In this document: positions 1-8,830 of the stretch, in pieces | Layout: each line of letters opens with the position of its first letter | Position numbering within the stretch: position 1 is the first letter of the stretch | Assembly (NCBI GenBank): GCA_031267205.1 | Contig: JAIRZN010000015.1 | Span: 1 to 16,717 of the forward strand | DNA: 16,717 bases | DNA from: Tannerellaceae bacterium | GTDB lineage: Bacteria > Bacteroidota > Bacteroidia > Bacteroidales > Tannerellaceae | Direction: 5' to 3' | Notes under the pieces: generated by a model | Told to the model about the DNA's origin: nothing | Databases searched by the model: none | The model's input: only the letters and a program-made list of their open reading frames with translations | Program-made: the position numbers and the translations under genes

Positions 1-66
1 ATACGCATAAAGCATGTGACAAATGTCGCACGCCTTACGCCATACGCATAAAATATGCGACAAATA
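1..66. repeat. Two 25-bp direct repeats, 41 bp apart
   Basis: Two imperfect copies lie at 1-25 and 42-66. Both begin ATACGCATAAA and both carry GACAAAT, and about 21 of 25 positions agree. The second copy runs into the palindrome CAAATATTTG (61-70). They sit just upstream of the promoter of the first gene, so they could be binding sites for a regulator, but nothing in the sequence proves this. The first copy starts at the window edge, so the array may continue to the left. Confidence 0.6.
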
Positions 67-98
67 TTTGCAGGTGCAAAAAAGACTTTTTACCTTTG
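67..98 (+). promoter_or_regulatory. Promoter of the first DUF6261 gene
   Basis: TTTG at 67-70 and TACCTTTG at 91-98 are separated by 20 nt, matching the Bacteroidetes primary sigma factor pattern (TTTG, 19-21 nt, TAnnTTTG). Transcription would start near 105, about 20 nt before the ATG at 125. The -7 box forms one arm of a perfect 7-bp inverted repeat, TACCTTT (91-97) and AAAGGTA (111-117), which spans the expected start point and could act as an operator. Confidence 0.75.
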
Positions 99-124
99 CG
101 CATATAAAATAAAGGTAAAAGGCA

Positions 125-862
125 ATGAATAATATCAAGAGTTATAACAGGCTTGTAAGCCGGCTGAATAATAACAACCACTATTCATTCTACCATAACA
201 TATCCAGATATGTAGAAGAGAGTGATTTGTCAGCCACGAAGCTACGCGCGTCATGGAGCGCATTCGCCCGCATATACGGGAAGGAAAAGAAAATATATAA
301 GCGGAGCGCGCGATATGTCGAGACAAAATACATCTATATCGCCCGCCAGGAACGGTTCGACACATACCTGATGATACGCCTGCGCGTAGAATCCGCAACG
401 CACAGCTACGAAGCGGCCGAGAGGGAATGGGCCGGAATATTGAAGGAGGCAATACCCGATTATAGCACGGCCGCCCGCGCACCCATGAACGAAGTCACCC
501 CGATAATCTCGCGTATGGTGAAGAAGCTGCGCGAGCCGCGCTATGAGCCCTGCGTGGCGATGCTCGGACTTACGGACGCCGTAAACCGGCTGGAAGAAAT
601 AAACGCGACGTTCGCAAACATCTATAATGAGCGGTCGCTGAGCCTCGAAACCTCCAAGATCGAAGGCACGATGCGCAGCATACGGCCCAAGGTAGACAAA
701 GCCTTCCGCAGCTTCGCCGACGGCGTAGAGGCGCTATACGTAGACGGCCGGCTGTCGGGCGTTAGCGATAGCGATAACATATTCGCCGGTATAATCGTAA
801 ACATAAACGCGGAGATAGACCAGCAGAAGCTTACCTATTCGCGCAGCAGGCGGACGAGCTGA
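125..862 (+). CDS. DUF6261 family protein (paralogue 1)
   Basis: This 245-residue protein has no signal peptide or membrane segment and appears to be cytoplasmic and mostly helical. I recognise it as DUF6261, a Bacteroidales family of unknown function. It is clearly related to the product at 8831-9673. Shared blocks include GKEKKIYKRSARYVETK around residues 50-70, a D-x-Y-x-M-I/F segment near residue 80, and a late block ending in R-P-K-V-D-K-A-F-R near residue 195. The start is the ATG at 125, about 20 nt after the predicted transcription start. Its 3' end overlaps the convergent cutC gene by 28 bp. It seems to be transcribed alone. No catalytic motif is visible, so I assign no function. Family membership is judged by eye from the paralogue and remembered family features. 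Confidence 0.8.
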   Translation: MNNIKSYNRLVSRLNNNNHYSFYHNISRYVEESDLSATKLRASWSAFARIYGKEKKIYKRSARYVETKYIYIARQERFDTYLMIRLRVESATHSYEAAEREWAGILKEAIPDYSTAARAPMNEVTPIISRMVKKLREPRYEPCVAMLGLTDAVNRLEEINATFANIYNERSLSLETSKIEGTMRSIRPKVDKAFRSFADGVEALYVDGRLSGVSDSDNIFAGIIVNINAEIDQQKLTYSRSRRTS

Positions 863-1590
863 GCCACAGCGCGGCGGTCGGTCTCCTCGCGCTCGAACTC
901 CTTGCAAAACGGGCTGCCCATACGCGCCTCCGACCCTCTATAAATCATCCCGCTCTCCCTCGTGCAACGCGCCGAAGCGTGGAACTCGCGCGCGCCCGTC
1001 TCCGCGGCTATCCGCTTGATATTCCCCTCCCTGACGCCGCAGCCGGGCATTATGATTATACGTCCGGCCGCCCTTTCTACAAGCCGGGCTATGAGCGGAA
1101 TGCCGCCCGCCGCGTCAGGCTGCCGCCCTGAAGTAAGGATACGGTCGCAGCCACAGTCGACAATGCACTCCAGAGCCGCGAAAGGGTCGCGGCATACGTC
1201 GAAAGCCCGATGGAAAGTAACCGTCAAGCCATCCGCCGCCGCCATAAGCCTGCGCAGCAAAAGCGTATCCACATCCCCCTCCGGCGTAAGGCATCCGAAG
1301 ACAACGCCGTCGAGCCCCAGATCCTTAGCCGTCGCAATGTCAAACAACATCGAGCGCACCTCGGTCTCCGTATAAAGGAAATCCCCGCCCCGCGGACGGA
1401 TGATGGCATTAACGCCAATCGAGCGCGTCGCCTCCTTAGCCGTCCGCATCTCGCCGTAGGAAGGCGTCGTACCCCCTTCGGGAATGGATGCGCACAGCTC
1501 GACCCTGTCCGCGCCTCCCGCCTCGGCCTCGATGCAGCTACGGGCCGAATTTGCGCATATTTCAAGCGCACGTATGTTCAATTTATCCAT
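835..1590 (-). CDS. cutC: CutC family protein
   Basis: This 251-residue protein matches the full length of the CutC family, which adopts a TIM-barrel fold. Visible family signatures are the N-terminal LEICANS segment, GGADRVELC near residues 25-33, IRPRGGDFLYT near 64-74, FHRAFDVC near 126-133, ILTSGR near 151-156 and a MPGCGV segment near 180. The family was named for copper tolerance in Escherichia coli, but its biochemical role is unsettled, so copper homeostasis is only the traditional label. The start is an ATG at 1588-1590 that gives the expected N-terminus. It lies 22 nt downstream of a TATCTTTG promoter box. Its end overlaps the DUF6261 gene tail to tail, so the two transcripts would be partly antisense. 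It is divergent from lysC. Confidence 0.93.
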   Translation of the reverse strand: MDKLNIRALEICANSARSCIEAEAGGADRVELCASIPEGGTTPSYGEMRTAKEATRSIGVNAIIRPRGGDFLYTETEVRSMLFDIATAKDLGLDGVVFGCLTPEGDVDTLLLRRLMAAADGLTVTFHRAFDVCRDPFAALECIVDCGCDRILTSGRQPDAAGGIPLIARLVERAAGRIIIMPGCGVREGNIKRIAAETGAREFHASARCTRESGMIYRGSEARMGSPFCKEFEREETDRRAVAQLVRLLRE

Positions 1591-1612
1591 AATGACTTAT
1601 ATTCTTAGACGG

Positions 1613-1620
1613 CAAAGATA
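1613..1620 (-). promoter_or_regulatory. -7 box of the cutC promoter
   Basis: The minus strand reads TATCTTTG here, an exact match to the Bacteroidetes -7 consensus TAnnTTTG, placed 22 nt before the cutC ATG. No TTTG lies at the usual 19-21 nt upstream, so the -33 element is weak or absent. Confidence 0.6.
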
Positions 1621-1781
1621 AACTATCCCCGCCAAAGCCCGTCGGGCGTCGCCCATTTGTGAGATTTGCCAAAAAGCCTCCGCCGTGGAAAGGTATTAAG
1701 AAATAAATGATTTCCTTTGCATAAAGATACGCCGGCAACCCTGAAGCGGACGGCGGCGTGAAAACCTTTAATATTACACGC

Positions 1782-3113
1782 ATGAAAGTTTTAAAGTTTG
1801 GCGGAACGTCGGTAGGTACGGCGGAACGCATGAGGGGCGTAGCCGGATTGATTGCCGGCGGCAGGAATATCGTAATCTTGTCCGCCATGTCGGGGACAAC
1901 CAACTCGTTGACCGAAGTCGCGGAGTACCTGTACCGCAAAAACCCCGACGGCGCTAACGAAATAATAAACAACCTCGCCGTCAGGTACCATAAACATGTA
2001 GATCAACTCTACCGCACGCCCGAATATAAGCAGAGAGCGAAAGAGCTGACGTCGCGACACTTTGATTACATACGCACATTCACCAAAGACCTCTTCACGC
2101 TCTTCGAGGAGCGCGTAATACTGGCGCAGGGCGAGCTACTGTCCACCGGCATGATGCATTTGTACCTATGCGAGGCCGGCGTCAACTCGGCTCTTCTTCC
2201 CGCCTTGGATTTTATGCGGACGGACAGGAATGCGGAGCCAGACCCCGTTTACATCCGTGAAAAGCTCAACAAGATGCTCGACGAACACCGCGACGCCGAA
2301 GTTTACATCACGCAAGGCTATATCTGCCGCAATGCCTACGGCGACATTGATAATCTCCAGCGCGGGGGCAGCGACTATACAGCCTCGCTCGTCGGGGCCG
2401 CAATATGCGCAGAAGAGGTTCAAATATGGACGGACATAGACGGTATGCATAACAACGACCCCCGCTTCGTCGGCAATACAGCTCCCGTCAGACGGCTGCA
2501 CTTCGACGAGGCCGCCGAGCTTGCCTACTTCGGAGCGAAAATACTCCACCCGACCTGCATACTCCCCGCAAAGCTCAACAACATCCCCGTCCGCCTCCTC
2601 AATACGCTGCAACCCGAAGCGCAAGGCACGCTCATCTCGAACGTAACCGAAAAGGGACGCATCAAGGCCGTAGCCGCCAAGGATAATATCACAGCTATAA
2701 AAATAAAGAGCGGACGCATGCTGCTCGCCACCGGTTTCCTGCGCAAGGTCTTCGAAATCTTCGAGAACTACCAGACGCCGATAGATATGGTCACAACCTC
2801 CGAAGTAGGCGTCTCCTGCACGATAGATAACCACAGGCGACTTGACGAGATAGTCGACGAGCTGAGGAAATTCGGCACCGTGAGCGTCGACCGCGATATG
2901 GTTATAATATGCGTCGTCGGCGATATGGAATGGGAGAACGTTGGCTTCGAGGCAAGCATCGTGAGCGCGCTCGCAGACATACCGCTGCGTATGATCTCCT
3001 ACGGGGGAAGCAACTACAACGTATCGCTGCTCGTCAGGTCGGCCGACAAGCAGCGGGCCTTGCAATCGCTAAGCGACTACCTGTTTAACCAATCGGGAGG
3101 AGAGTTATGCTGA
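1782..3113 (+). CDS. lysC: Aspartate kinase, monofunctional
   Basis: Aspartokinase phosphorylates aspartate with ATP, the first step toward lysine, diaminopimelate, threonine and methionine. The chosen ATG start gives 443 residues beginning MKVLKFGGTSVG, the classic N-terminal motif. An in-frame GTG at 1758 would add eight residues that do not fit the family. The kinase domain covers about residues 1-285, with the RGGSDYTAS nucleotide-binding segment near 193-201 and an EVQIWTDIDGM segment soon after. The remainder, about 300-443, has the look of paired ACT regulatory domains, including VTTSEVGVS and ISYGGSNYNVS. No homoserine dehydrogenase is fused. The last 7 bp overlap the start of lysA, so the pair is probably translationally coupled. 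Feedback by lysine is plausible given the ACT domains and the partner gene, but cannot be read from the sequence. Confidence 0.95.
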   Translation: MKVLKFGGTSVGTAERMRGVAGLIAGGRNIVILSAMSGTTNSLTEVAEYLYRKNPDGANEIINNLAVRYHKHVDQLYRTPEYKQRAKELTSRHFDYIRTFTKDLFTLFEERVILAQGELLSTGMMHLYLCEAGVNSALLPALDFMRTDRNAEPDPVYIREKLNKMLDEHRDAEVYITQGYICRNAYGDIDNLQRGGSDYTASLVGAAICAEEVQIWTDIDGMHNNDPRFVGNTAPVRRLHFDEAAELAYFGAKILHPTCILPAKLNNIPVRLLNTLQPEAQGTLISNVTEKGRIKAVAAKDNITAIKIKSGRMLLATGFLRKVFEIFENYQTPIDMVTTSEVGVSCTIDNHRRLDEIVDELRKFGTVSVDRDMVIICVVGDMEWENVGFEASIVSALADIPLRMISYGGSNYNVSLLVRSADKQRALQSLSDYLFNQSGGELC

Positions 3114-4267
3114 AAGGAAGATTCCCTGCGGATAAATTCAAAGAAATCCCGACGCCCTTCTACTACTACGACCTCGATATGCTGCGCGAAACGCTCGACG
3201 TGGCTACAAAAGAGGCCGGCCGCTACGATTACCGCGTACACTACGCCGTCAAGGCCAACGCCAACCCGCGCATCCTCTCCGTCATAGCCGGACGAGGCCT
3301 TGGAGCCGATTGCGTGAGCGGCGGGGAGATACGGGCAGCCGTCGAGGCAGGCTTTAATCCGCGCAACATAGTATTCGCCGGCGTCGGCAAGGCCGACTGG
3401 GAGATAGAGCTTGGCTTGGACAAGGGCATAGCCTGCTTTAACGTGGAATCGGTAGCAGAGCTTGAAGTGATAAACGAAATCGCTTCACGCAAGGGCAAAA
3501 CCGCCCCCGTAGCCCTGCGCATCAACCCAGACATCGACGCCCACACCCACGCCAAGATAACGACGGGAAGGAAGGAGAACAAGTTCGGCATCAACCTCGA
3601 ACAACTCGACAGCGCCCTCGACAGCATAGCCCGTCTGCATAGCGCAAGGCTTACCGGCATCCACTACCATCTCGGCTCGCAAATCACAGACCTCACAGCC
3701 TTCCAAAGCCTCGTCATACGCTCAAACGAGATACAGGACGAGCTGGAAGCCCGCCTCGGCCTAAGCTTAGAGAACGTCAACTTCGGCGGAGGCCTCGGCA
3801 TCGACTACTATCACCCGAACCACCTTCCGGTAGCCGCCTTCGAGAGTTATTTCGCCGTAGTACACAAGCTGCTCAAGCGCCGCGAAGGGCAACAGATACA
3901 CTTCGAGCCCGGACGCTCAATCGTAGGCCAGTGCGGGACGCTCATCTCTAAAGTCCTATACGTTAAAGAAGGCGTAACAAGGCGCTTTGCCGTCCTCGAC
4001 GCCGGCTTCACCGAACTGATACGCCCAGCCATGTACGACGCCTACCACAGGATAGAAAACATAACGGCCGACGGCGACGCGGAGCTGTACGACGTGGTAG
4101 GGCCGATATGCGAATCGTCGGACGTATTCGGCCGCGACGTAGAGCTGAACAAAGTCCGGCGCGGCGACCTGCTTGCCCTGCGCTCGGCGGGAGCCTACGG
4201 CGAGGTGATGGCCTCGCAATATAACTGCCGGCGGTTGCCCGCCTCGTACTTCTCGGATACAATATGA
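3107..4267 (+). CDS. lysA: Diaminopimelate decarboxylase
   Basis: This is a pyridoxal-phosphate enzyme that decarboxylates meso-diaminopimelate to lysine, the last step of the pathway. The 386-residue length is slightly shorter than many homologues but complete. The N-terminal alanine-racemase-like barrel carries HYAVKANANP with the Schiff-base lysine at K49, HYHLGSQITD near residues 185-194, and NFGGGLGIDYY for phosphate binding. EPGRSIVGQCG follows near residue 267. The C-terminal domain has the CESSDVFGRD motif and a terminal AGAYGEVMASQYN motif. All key motifs are present. The ATG lies inside the end of lysC (overlap ATGCTGA), which indicates one transcript and coupled translation. The glycosyltransferase begins 25 bp after its stop. 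Confidence 0.96.
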   Translation: MLKGRFPADKFKEIPTPFYYYDLDMLRETLDVATKEAGRYDYRVHYAVKANANPRILSVIAGRGLGADCVSGGEIRAAVEAGFNPRNIVFAGVGKADWEIELGLDKGIACFNVESVAELEVINEIASRKGKTAPVALRINPDIDAHTHAKITTGRKENKFGINLEQLDSALDSIARLHSARLTGIHYHLGSQITDLTAFQSLVIRSNEIQDELEARLGLSLENVNFGGGLGIDYYHPNHLPVAAFESYFAVVHKLLKRREGQQIHFEPGRSIVGQCGTLISKVLYVKEGVTRRFAVLDAGFTELIRPAMYDAYHRIENITADGDAELYDVVGPICESSDVFGRDVELNKVRRGDLLALRSAGAYGEVMASQYNCRRLPASYFSDTI

Positions 4268-4292
4268 CCTTTTCACCCTATAATTAAGTCTG

Positions 4293-5468
4293 ATGGATTA
4301 TTTCGAAATGCTTTCCGCACTTGAATTATCCCTGATCGGGATAGCCGCTGCAACGTTTATCGTACAAGTTCTCTATTACAGGATCACCTACTTGCGTCCC
4401 TGCCGCATGGCGCAGTCGAACGACAGTTCTGCGGGCTGCGCACAGCCGCCGCTCTCGGTCGTGATCTATTCAAACAACGAATCGGCCAACCTGAGGGAGA
4501 ATCTGCCCCTTTGGCTCGGCCAGGACTATCCGCAGTACGAGGTTATAGTCATCAACGACGGGTCCACCGACGAGAGCGACGATGTGCTCAAGCTCTTCGA
4601 GAACGAATACCCCAACCTCTACCACACCTTCATTCCGCAGGAATCACGCTACCTCAGCCGCCGCAAGCTATCGCTCACAATAGGCATCAAGGCTGCCAAG
4701 CACGACATCCTGCTGTTCACCGAAGCGGCATGCCGTCCGCTGTCCGACCGCTGGCTCGCCTCCATGGCGCGCAACTATACGGGGAAGACAGACATCACGC
4801 TCGGCTTCTGCGCTTACCGCACGCACAAGGGCTTCTTCCATAAACTCGTCGCGTACGACAACCTCCTCTCCGGCGTGCAGGCTATCTCGGCTACTCTCGC
4901 TCGACGGCCGTACAGTGGCGACGGCCGCAACCTGTCCTACCGCAAAGCTCTCTTCTATGAACACAAAGGTTATAGTCACTCCTTAGGATTACATGCCGGC
5001 GACGATGACCTTTTCGTTAACGAGTTCGCCACAGGCGAGAATACGCGAGTCGAATATTCGGGCGACAGCATCACGTCCGTCGCGCCCTTTGACTGCTTCG
5101 AGGCTTGGAGGGAGATGAAGGTATCGCGCGCTGCTACGCGGCGTTACTTCAAGGGCGACAGGACGGCATTCTACCGCGCAGAGAGGTACAGCTCCGCCGC
5201 CTTCATCCTGTCGGCCGTAGCCCTGATACTCGTCGGGGCGCTCGCGGGCAACCCTGTTACGGTTGCGGCTGGGTTCACGCTATACTTCTTTTTGTATGTC
5301 ATAAAGGCGGTCACTTTGGAAAGGCTCTCGGCCTTGCTGCAACAGCATCCTTCTACCGCTATGCTGCCTCTGTTGGAGATGGCGGCTTTGTTTGCAGGCC
5401 TATACGTCGGCGTCTACCGCCTCTTTGACCGAAGGCGCGCCTACACGTTTACTATCGGCGGGAAGTAG
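4293..5468 (+). CDS. Membrane-bound family 2 glycosyltransferase
   Basis: This 391-residue protein has an N-terminal hydrophobic anchor (about residues 12-30), a cytoplasmic GT-A domain and three C-terminal membrane segments (about 300-320, 323-342 and 356-378). The catalytic domain shows PPLSVVIYSNNE, VIVINDGSTDESDD (DGST near residue 89) and a later GDDDLFVNE segment near 236 that probably supplies the catalytic acid. No QxxRW motif is evident, so a processive polysaccharide synthase is less likely than a single-sugar transferase. Donor and acceptor cannot be named. It follows lysA by 25 bp on the same strand and may be cotranscribed, although its role is unrelated to lysine. It converges on porW with only 20 bp between the stops and no obvious terminator there. 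Confidence 0.85.
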   Translation: MDYFEMLSALELSLIGIAAATFIVQVLYYRITYLRPCRMAQSNDSSAGCAQPPLSVVIYSNNESANLRENLPLWLGQDYPQYEVIVINDGSTDESDDVLKLFENEYPNLYHTFIPQESRYLSRRKLSLTIGIKAAKHDILLFTEAACRPLSDRWLASMARNYTGKTDITLGFCAYRTHKGFFHKLVAYDNLLSGVQAISATLARRPYSGDGRNLSYRKALFYEHKGYSHSLGLHAGDDDLFVNEFATGENTRVEYSGDSITSVAPFDCFEAWREMKVSRAATRRYFKGDRTAFYRAERYSSAAFILSAVALILVGALAGNPVTVAAGFTLYFFLYVIKAVTLERLSALLQQHPSTAMLPLLEMAALFAGLYVGVYRLFDRRRAYTFTIGGK

Positions 5469-5488
5469 GCTCACGGACAGCGCCGGCG

Positions 5489-8400
5489 TCAGGTTTTCTT
5501 CCTGTTCGCCTTCTGCGCTTCGCGGCGGGCCTTCTCCCTTTCCTTTACTTTTTTCTTGTATTCCTTCTCCTTCGCCTTGCGCTCGTTGGCTTTTTGCTGC
5601 TGGCGCGCCTTGTATTCGCGTTCCTTCTCCTTACGGAGTTGGGCGGGCGTCTTTTCTACGGCGGGGGGTTGCGCGGGTGATTGGATGGTATCCTTCGCCG
5701 CTGGCTGGGGCTTTACCGACGGCAGAGGCTCGCCGGCAACGGTCGCATCTTCTCCATCTTCGGCGACGGGTTGCGCGGGCGGGGTTTCGGCTTCTCCATC
5801 TTCGGCGACGGGCTGCGCGGGTTGGGTTTCGGCTTCTTCCCCTTCGGCGACGGCTTGCGCGGGCGGGGTTTCGGCTTCTCCTTCTTCGGCGACGGGTTGC
5901 GCGGGCGGGGTTTCGGGGTCTCCTTCTTCGGCGACGGGTTGCGGGGCTTCGGGGGGGGTGGGTTCTTCTTCGTTCATGGCTGCGTCTATGCGGGAACGGA
6001 GGCGTGCGATTAGTTCGGGGGCTTCCGCGCTGAAGTTTTCCTCTAAGAATAGTATGTACTCGTCGAGCGTCTTGCCGCGCATAAGGGTTTCGTAGTTGTC
6101 ATCGCTTATGGGGACGACGGCTATCTCGCTGCTTAGTGCGGAGGCGTATCCGTCGGCGGCGTATATCATCTTATAGTATTGCAGGGCTTCGTCGAAGCCG
6201 GTGAAGCCGCTTATGGTGAGCGAGCCTATGGAGGAGGCCTCGTCTTGCGTGATGTCGAAGTCTTTTACCATAAACCGTGCGAAGTTGTAGGCGGCAACCA
6301 TGAAGAGCAGTTGATTCCTGTCTATAACGCCTGCGGGATACATCATGACGATACGGCTGGGCGCGTTTGGGGCAGGCGTAAACGTGCGCGCGGAATCGGC
6401 GGCGCCTACGAGGCCGTCCGCATCCAGTCCGAAGCGCATATTCCAGACCATCCCCCTTACGCCGCCGCGTACAAGCTCGCGCCCGCGGAGGACGCCCTTG
6501 AGCATCTCGCCGGCAAGCTCGGACACGTCGGCCTTGGGGTACTTTTCTATAAGCATACTCAAGGCTCCCTTGAAGCTCTCCACATCGCCCTTTTGCACAT
6601 ACGCCAGCGCGTCTAAGAACATAAACTTCGGCAGCAGCGTGGCCAGCGGGTACTTGAGGGAGACGGCCTCGTAGTTTGCACGCACCGCAGACGTGTCGCC
6701 GGCAAGGTAACTTTCGTACGTCGCCTCGTAGAGGGCCGACTGGACGCTGTCCATCGACAGTATCACATGCTCGTAGTCGGGGTCGGCTATCGCAACGGCG
6801 TAATCGCTTTCGGGGAACGTCGATAGCATCTTCGCCTTATAGCGCTCGGCCAGCGCGCTGTCTTTGATGCGTAAAGCCATGAGGTAGACTTGGTAATAGC
6901 TCTCGAGCAGGTTTTCATTCTCAGGGAAGCGTCTCTCAAGCTCCTCGAAGCCCTCGATCGAGAGGTTGATGTCCTCAAGCTTATCCTTATATATCATCGC
7001 CATATTGTACAACCCGTCGACGATGATAAGGTCCGAAGCCTCCATCTCCTCATCCGTAAAGGGAATCTGCTGGAGGTAGTACTCGCGCGTCTTCGGGTCG
7101 TCCGTCACGCCCTCAGGCAGCTCGGCGTCGGGCGAGGCTTCGGCGTCGGCTACGGGCTCGTCGCCAACGGGCGGCGTCGCGGGGACATCCTCGGCGAGGC
7201 CTTCAAACGTTGTCATACGCTTGCTGCGCCGTCGCCAGTCATCCTCCAGCGTCCGTCGGCCCCAGCGGCGTTGGAACTGCGTCTTCCCCTGCGCGACCAA
7301 CTGCGTATTGTAGAAGTAGAACGAGCTCTCGCCCTGTGCGCCCGGCATCACAGGCACGTTTATCTCCGTACCGGGGCGTTCTATGCCCGTTCCCTGCGCC
7401 TCGGCCTCAGCCAAGTAAGCATCACGCTCGGCCAGCCGCTTAGCATCCTCCTCCTCGCGTATTACCTGCTCGATAAGGCGGTCGATAGCCGCCAAACGCT
7501 CCGCTTCGGGCATACGGGAGAGCGTCTGGAGGCTGTCCTGAAGGTGGATAGCTTCGGCGTGCACGACTAACTCGTCCAACGCGGCGGAGAGCTTCGAGAC
7601 GCGCCCGTAGTCGGCATACTCCTTGTTGATAATGCCTGCGGCCCCGCTGAAGCAAGGTTGCGCCCTTATGTAATCGCGCCGCTGGAAGTAAATATCGCCG
7701 AGCCTGATCCAGAGGATGGCCTTGTCCATACCGTTTTGAACGCTCTTTTCCGCGCCCAGCTCATAGCTTGACACGGCCATCGCCGTATCGCGCCGCGCCA
7801 TGTAGACATTGCCCAGCGCGTAGTAAACCTGGTCCAAGTAATCCTTGTTCTTATCACTCTTAGCCATGGAACGCAGCATTTTAATCACGCGCTCGCCATT
7901 GGCTTCGGGGAAAACTTCGGTCTGCCGTATGCGGGCGGCAAACTCAAGCGCGTATGGGGGGTTGGAGCGCGCAACTTCGCCGAAGGCTTTATACGCAAGG
8001 CTGTTCAGGCCCATACCGGCGTAGATCTGACCGAGCAAATACTTCATACGCGAACGCTGGCGGCGGCTCTTCTCGGCCTTTATGGCGCTCAGCAAGTAGG
8101 GCGCGGCGGCTTCGAGGCTATCGGTTTTGACTAAGTAATCGGCGTATACGCTTGCGTAGCGATCGAGTTCGGAGGCGGGAATGCCGTTCGTGTTAAGCTT
8201 CCCAAGCATATCCTCGGCCTCGTAGAACCAGGACAGCTCGGCGTAACAGCGGGCCTGCCACAGACGGGCCTCGGCGACCATCTCCTCGTCCGTGGCATAG
8301 TGGCGGGCGATGTAAGAGAACGTGGCCGAAGCCTGGAGGAAGTCGCCATTATAAAACTGGCCCTGTCCAATCAGCAGCCAGCAATGCTTGAGGAAAGGAT

Positions 8401-8782
8401 TATACTCTTCCTGCTCCTGGAAAGCCCGTTGTCGAGGGTCGTTGCTCCATCCCGGCCGCTTGGGCGGCTTAGCCTGTATGGAATGAATCTTCACCGCCTT
8501 GTTACCCTTCTCGATAGCGCGGTCGAAGGGGCCGCCCGTCGCCAGCTTGTCCTTCGGCAACGAGCTGACGGGATACATCAGTATGCGCTCCGTGTAGGAT
8601 TCCTTGTAGCCGTTGTGGAAAGCGTCGAAAGCATCGTCGAACGCCGTCCGGCCATTATAATATATGTTATAGTTTGCCGTGACGGCATGATAGATGCGCC
8701 TCGCCTTCGTATTCTTCGCAGTACCGCAGGAAACGAGGAAAACCGCCCAGAGGAGCAAGATGCACAGGGAACTATTTTTCAC
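5489..8782 (-). CDS. porW: PorW/SprE-type TPR lipoprotein of the type IX secretion system
   Basis: This 1097-residue protein is a predicted lipoprotein. MKNSSLCILLLWAVFLVSC ends in the lipobox LVSC with the acylated cysteine at 19. The start is a GTG, preceded in frame by a TAG, so no earlier start exists. The mature N-terminus (RRIYHAVTANYNIYYNGRTAF) and a following FDRAIEKGNKAVKIHS segment are hallmarks of the SprE/PorW family, which supports T9SS function and gliding in Bacteroidetes. Helical TPR-like repeats fill much of residues 100-420, with a second helical part near 575-760. The tail (about 930-1011) is a Pro/Glu/Ala 14-residue tandem repeat, followed by a Lys/Arg/Glu-rich coil of about 50 residues ending NRKKT. 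That tail is longer and more repetitive than I expect for the family. It lies 48 bp downstream of a DUF6261 gene and may share its promoter. Confidence 0.8.
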   Translation of the reverse strand: MKNSSLCILLLWAVFLVSCGTAKNTKARRIYHAVTANYNIYYNGRTAFDDAFDAFHNGYKESYTERILMYPVSSLPKDKLATGGPFDRAIEKGNKAVKIHSIQAKPPKRPGWSNDPRQRAFQEQEEYNPFLKHCWLLIGQGQFYNGDFLQASATFSYIARHYATDEEMVAEARLWQARCYAELSWFYEAEDMLGKLNTNGIPASELDRYASVYADYLVKTDSLEAAAPYLLSAIKAEKSRRQRSRMKYLLGQIYAGMGLNSLAYKAFGEVARSNPPYALEFAARIRQTEVFPEANGERVIKMLRSMAKSDKNKDYLDQVYYALGNVYMARRDTAMAVSSYELGAEKSVQNGMDKAILWIRLGDIYFQRRDYIRAQPCFSGAAGIINKEYADYGRVSKLSAALDELVVHAEAIHLQDSLQTLSRMPEAERLAAIDRLIEQVIREEEDAKRLAERDAYLAEAEAQGTGIERPGTEINVPVMPGAQGESSFYFYNTQLVAQGKTQFQRRWGRRTLEDDWRRRSKRMTTFEGLAEDVPATPPVGDEPVADAEASPDAELPEGVTDDPKTREYYLQQIPFTDEEMEASDLIIVDGLYNMAMIYKDKLEDINLSIEGFEELERRFPENENLLESYYQVYLMALRIKDSALAERYKAKMLSTFPESDYAVAIADPDYEHVILSMDSVQSALYEATYESYLAGDTSAVRANYEAVSLKYPLATLLPKFMFLDALAYVQKGDVESFKGALSMLIEKYPKADVSELAGEMLKGVLRGRELVRGGVRGMVWNMRFGLDADGLVGAADSARTFTPAPNAPSRIVMMYPAGVIDRNQLLFMVAAYNFARFMVKDFDITQDEASSIGSLTISGFTGFDEALQYYKMIYAADGYASALSSEIAVVPISDDNYETLMRGKTLDEYILFLEENFSAEAPELIARLRSRIDAAMNEEEPTPPEAPQPVAEEGDPETPPAQPVAEEGEAETPPAQAVAEGEEAETQPAQPVAEDGEAETPPAQPVAEDGEDATVAGEPLPSVKPQPAAKDTIQSPAQPPAVEKTPAQLRKEKEREYKARQQQKANERKAKEKEYKKKVKEREKARREAQKANRKKT
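5750..5917 (-). repeat. Four 42-bp tandem repeats coding the PorW tail
   Basis: Units lie at 5750-5791, 5792-5833, 5834-5875 and 5876-5917, with degenerate continuation to about 5959. Each codes a 14-residue unit of the form ETPPAQPVAEDGEA (residues about 956-1011 of PorW). The units are nearly identical at the DNA level, so copy number could change by slippage or recombination without breaking the frame. Confidence 0.9.
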
Positions 8783-8830
8783 GCGCTATTGATTATCCTT
8801 AGTTACAGTATAAACTGCAAACCGCCTCAT

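Noticed and set aside
20..68. Leftward promoter for a gene left of the window
   Set aside because: AATATTTG and GACATTTG on the minus strand are near matches to the -7 box, but neither has a TTTG at the right spacing.
1637..1647. GCCCGTCGGGC palindrome between cutC and lysC
   Set aside because: Short and without a T-run; expected by chance in G+C-rich sequence.
1689..1719. Promoter for lysC with TTCCTTTG at 1712-1719
   Set aside because: The -7 box misses the conserved A and no TTTG lies 19-21 nt upstream; too weak to list as a feature.
1758..1781. GTG start for aspartate kinase
   Set aside because: It adds eight residues before MKVLKFGGTSVG, which is the normal family N-terminus.
2166..3065. 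299-residue open frame on the minus strand inside lysC
   Set aside because: Shadow of a well-identified gene; no independent motif.
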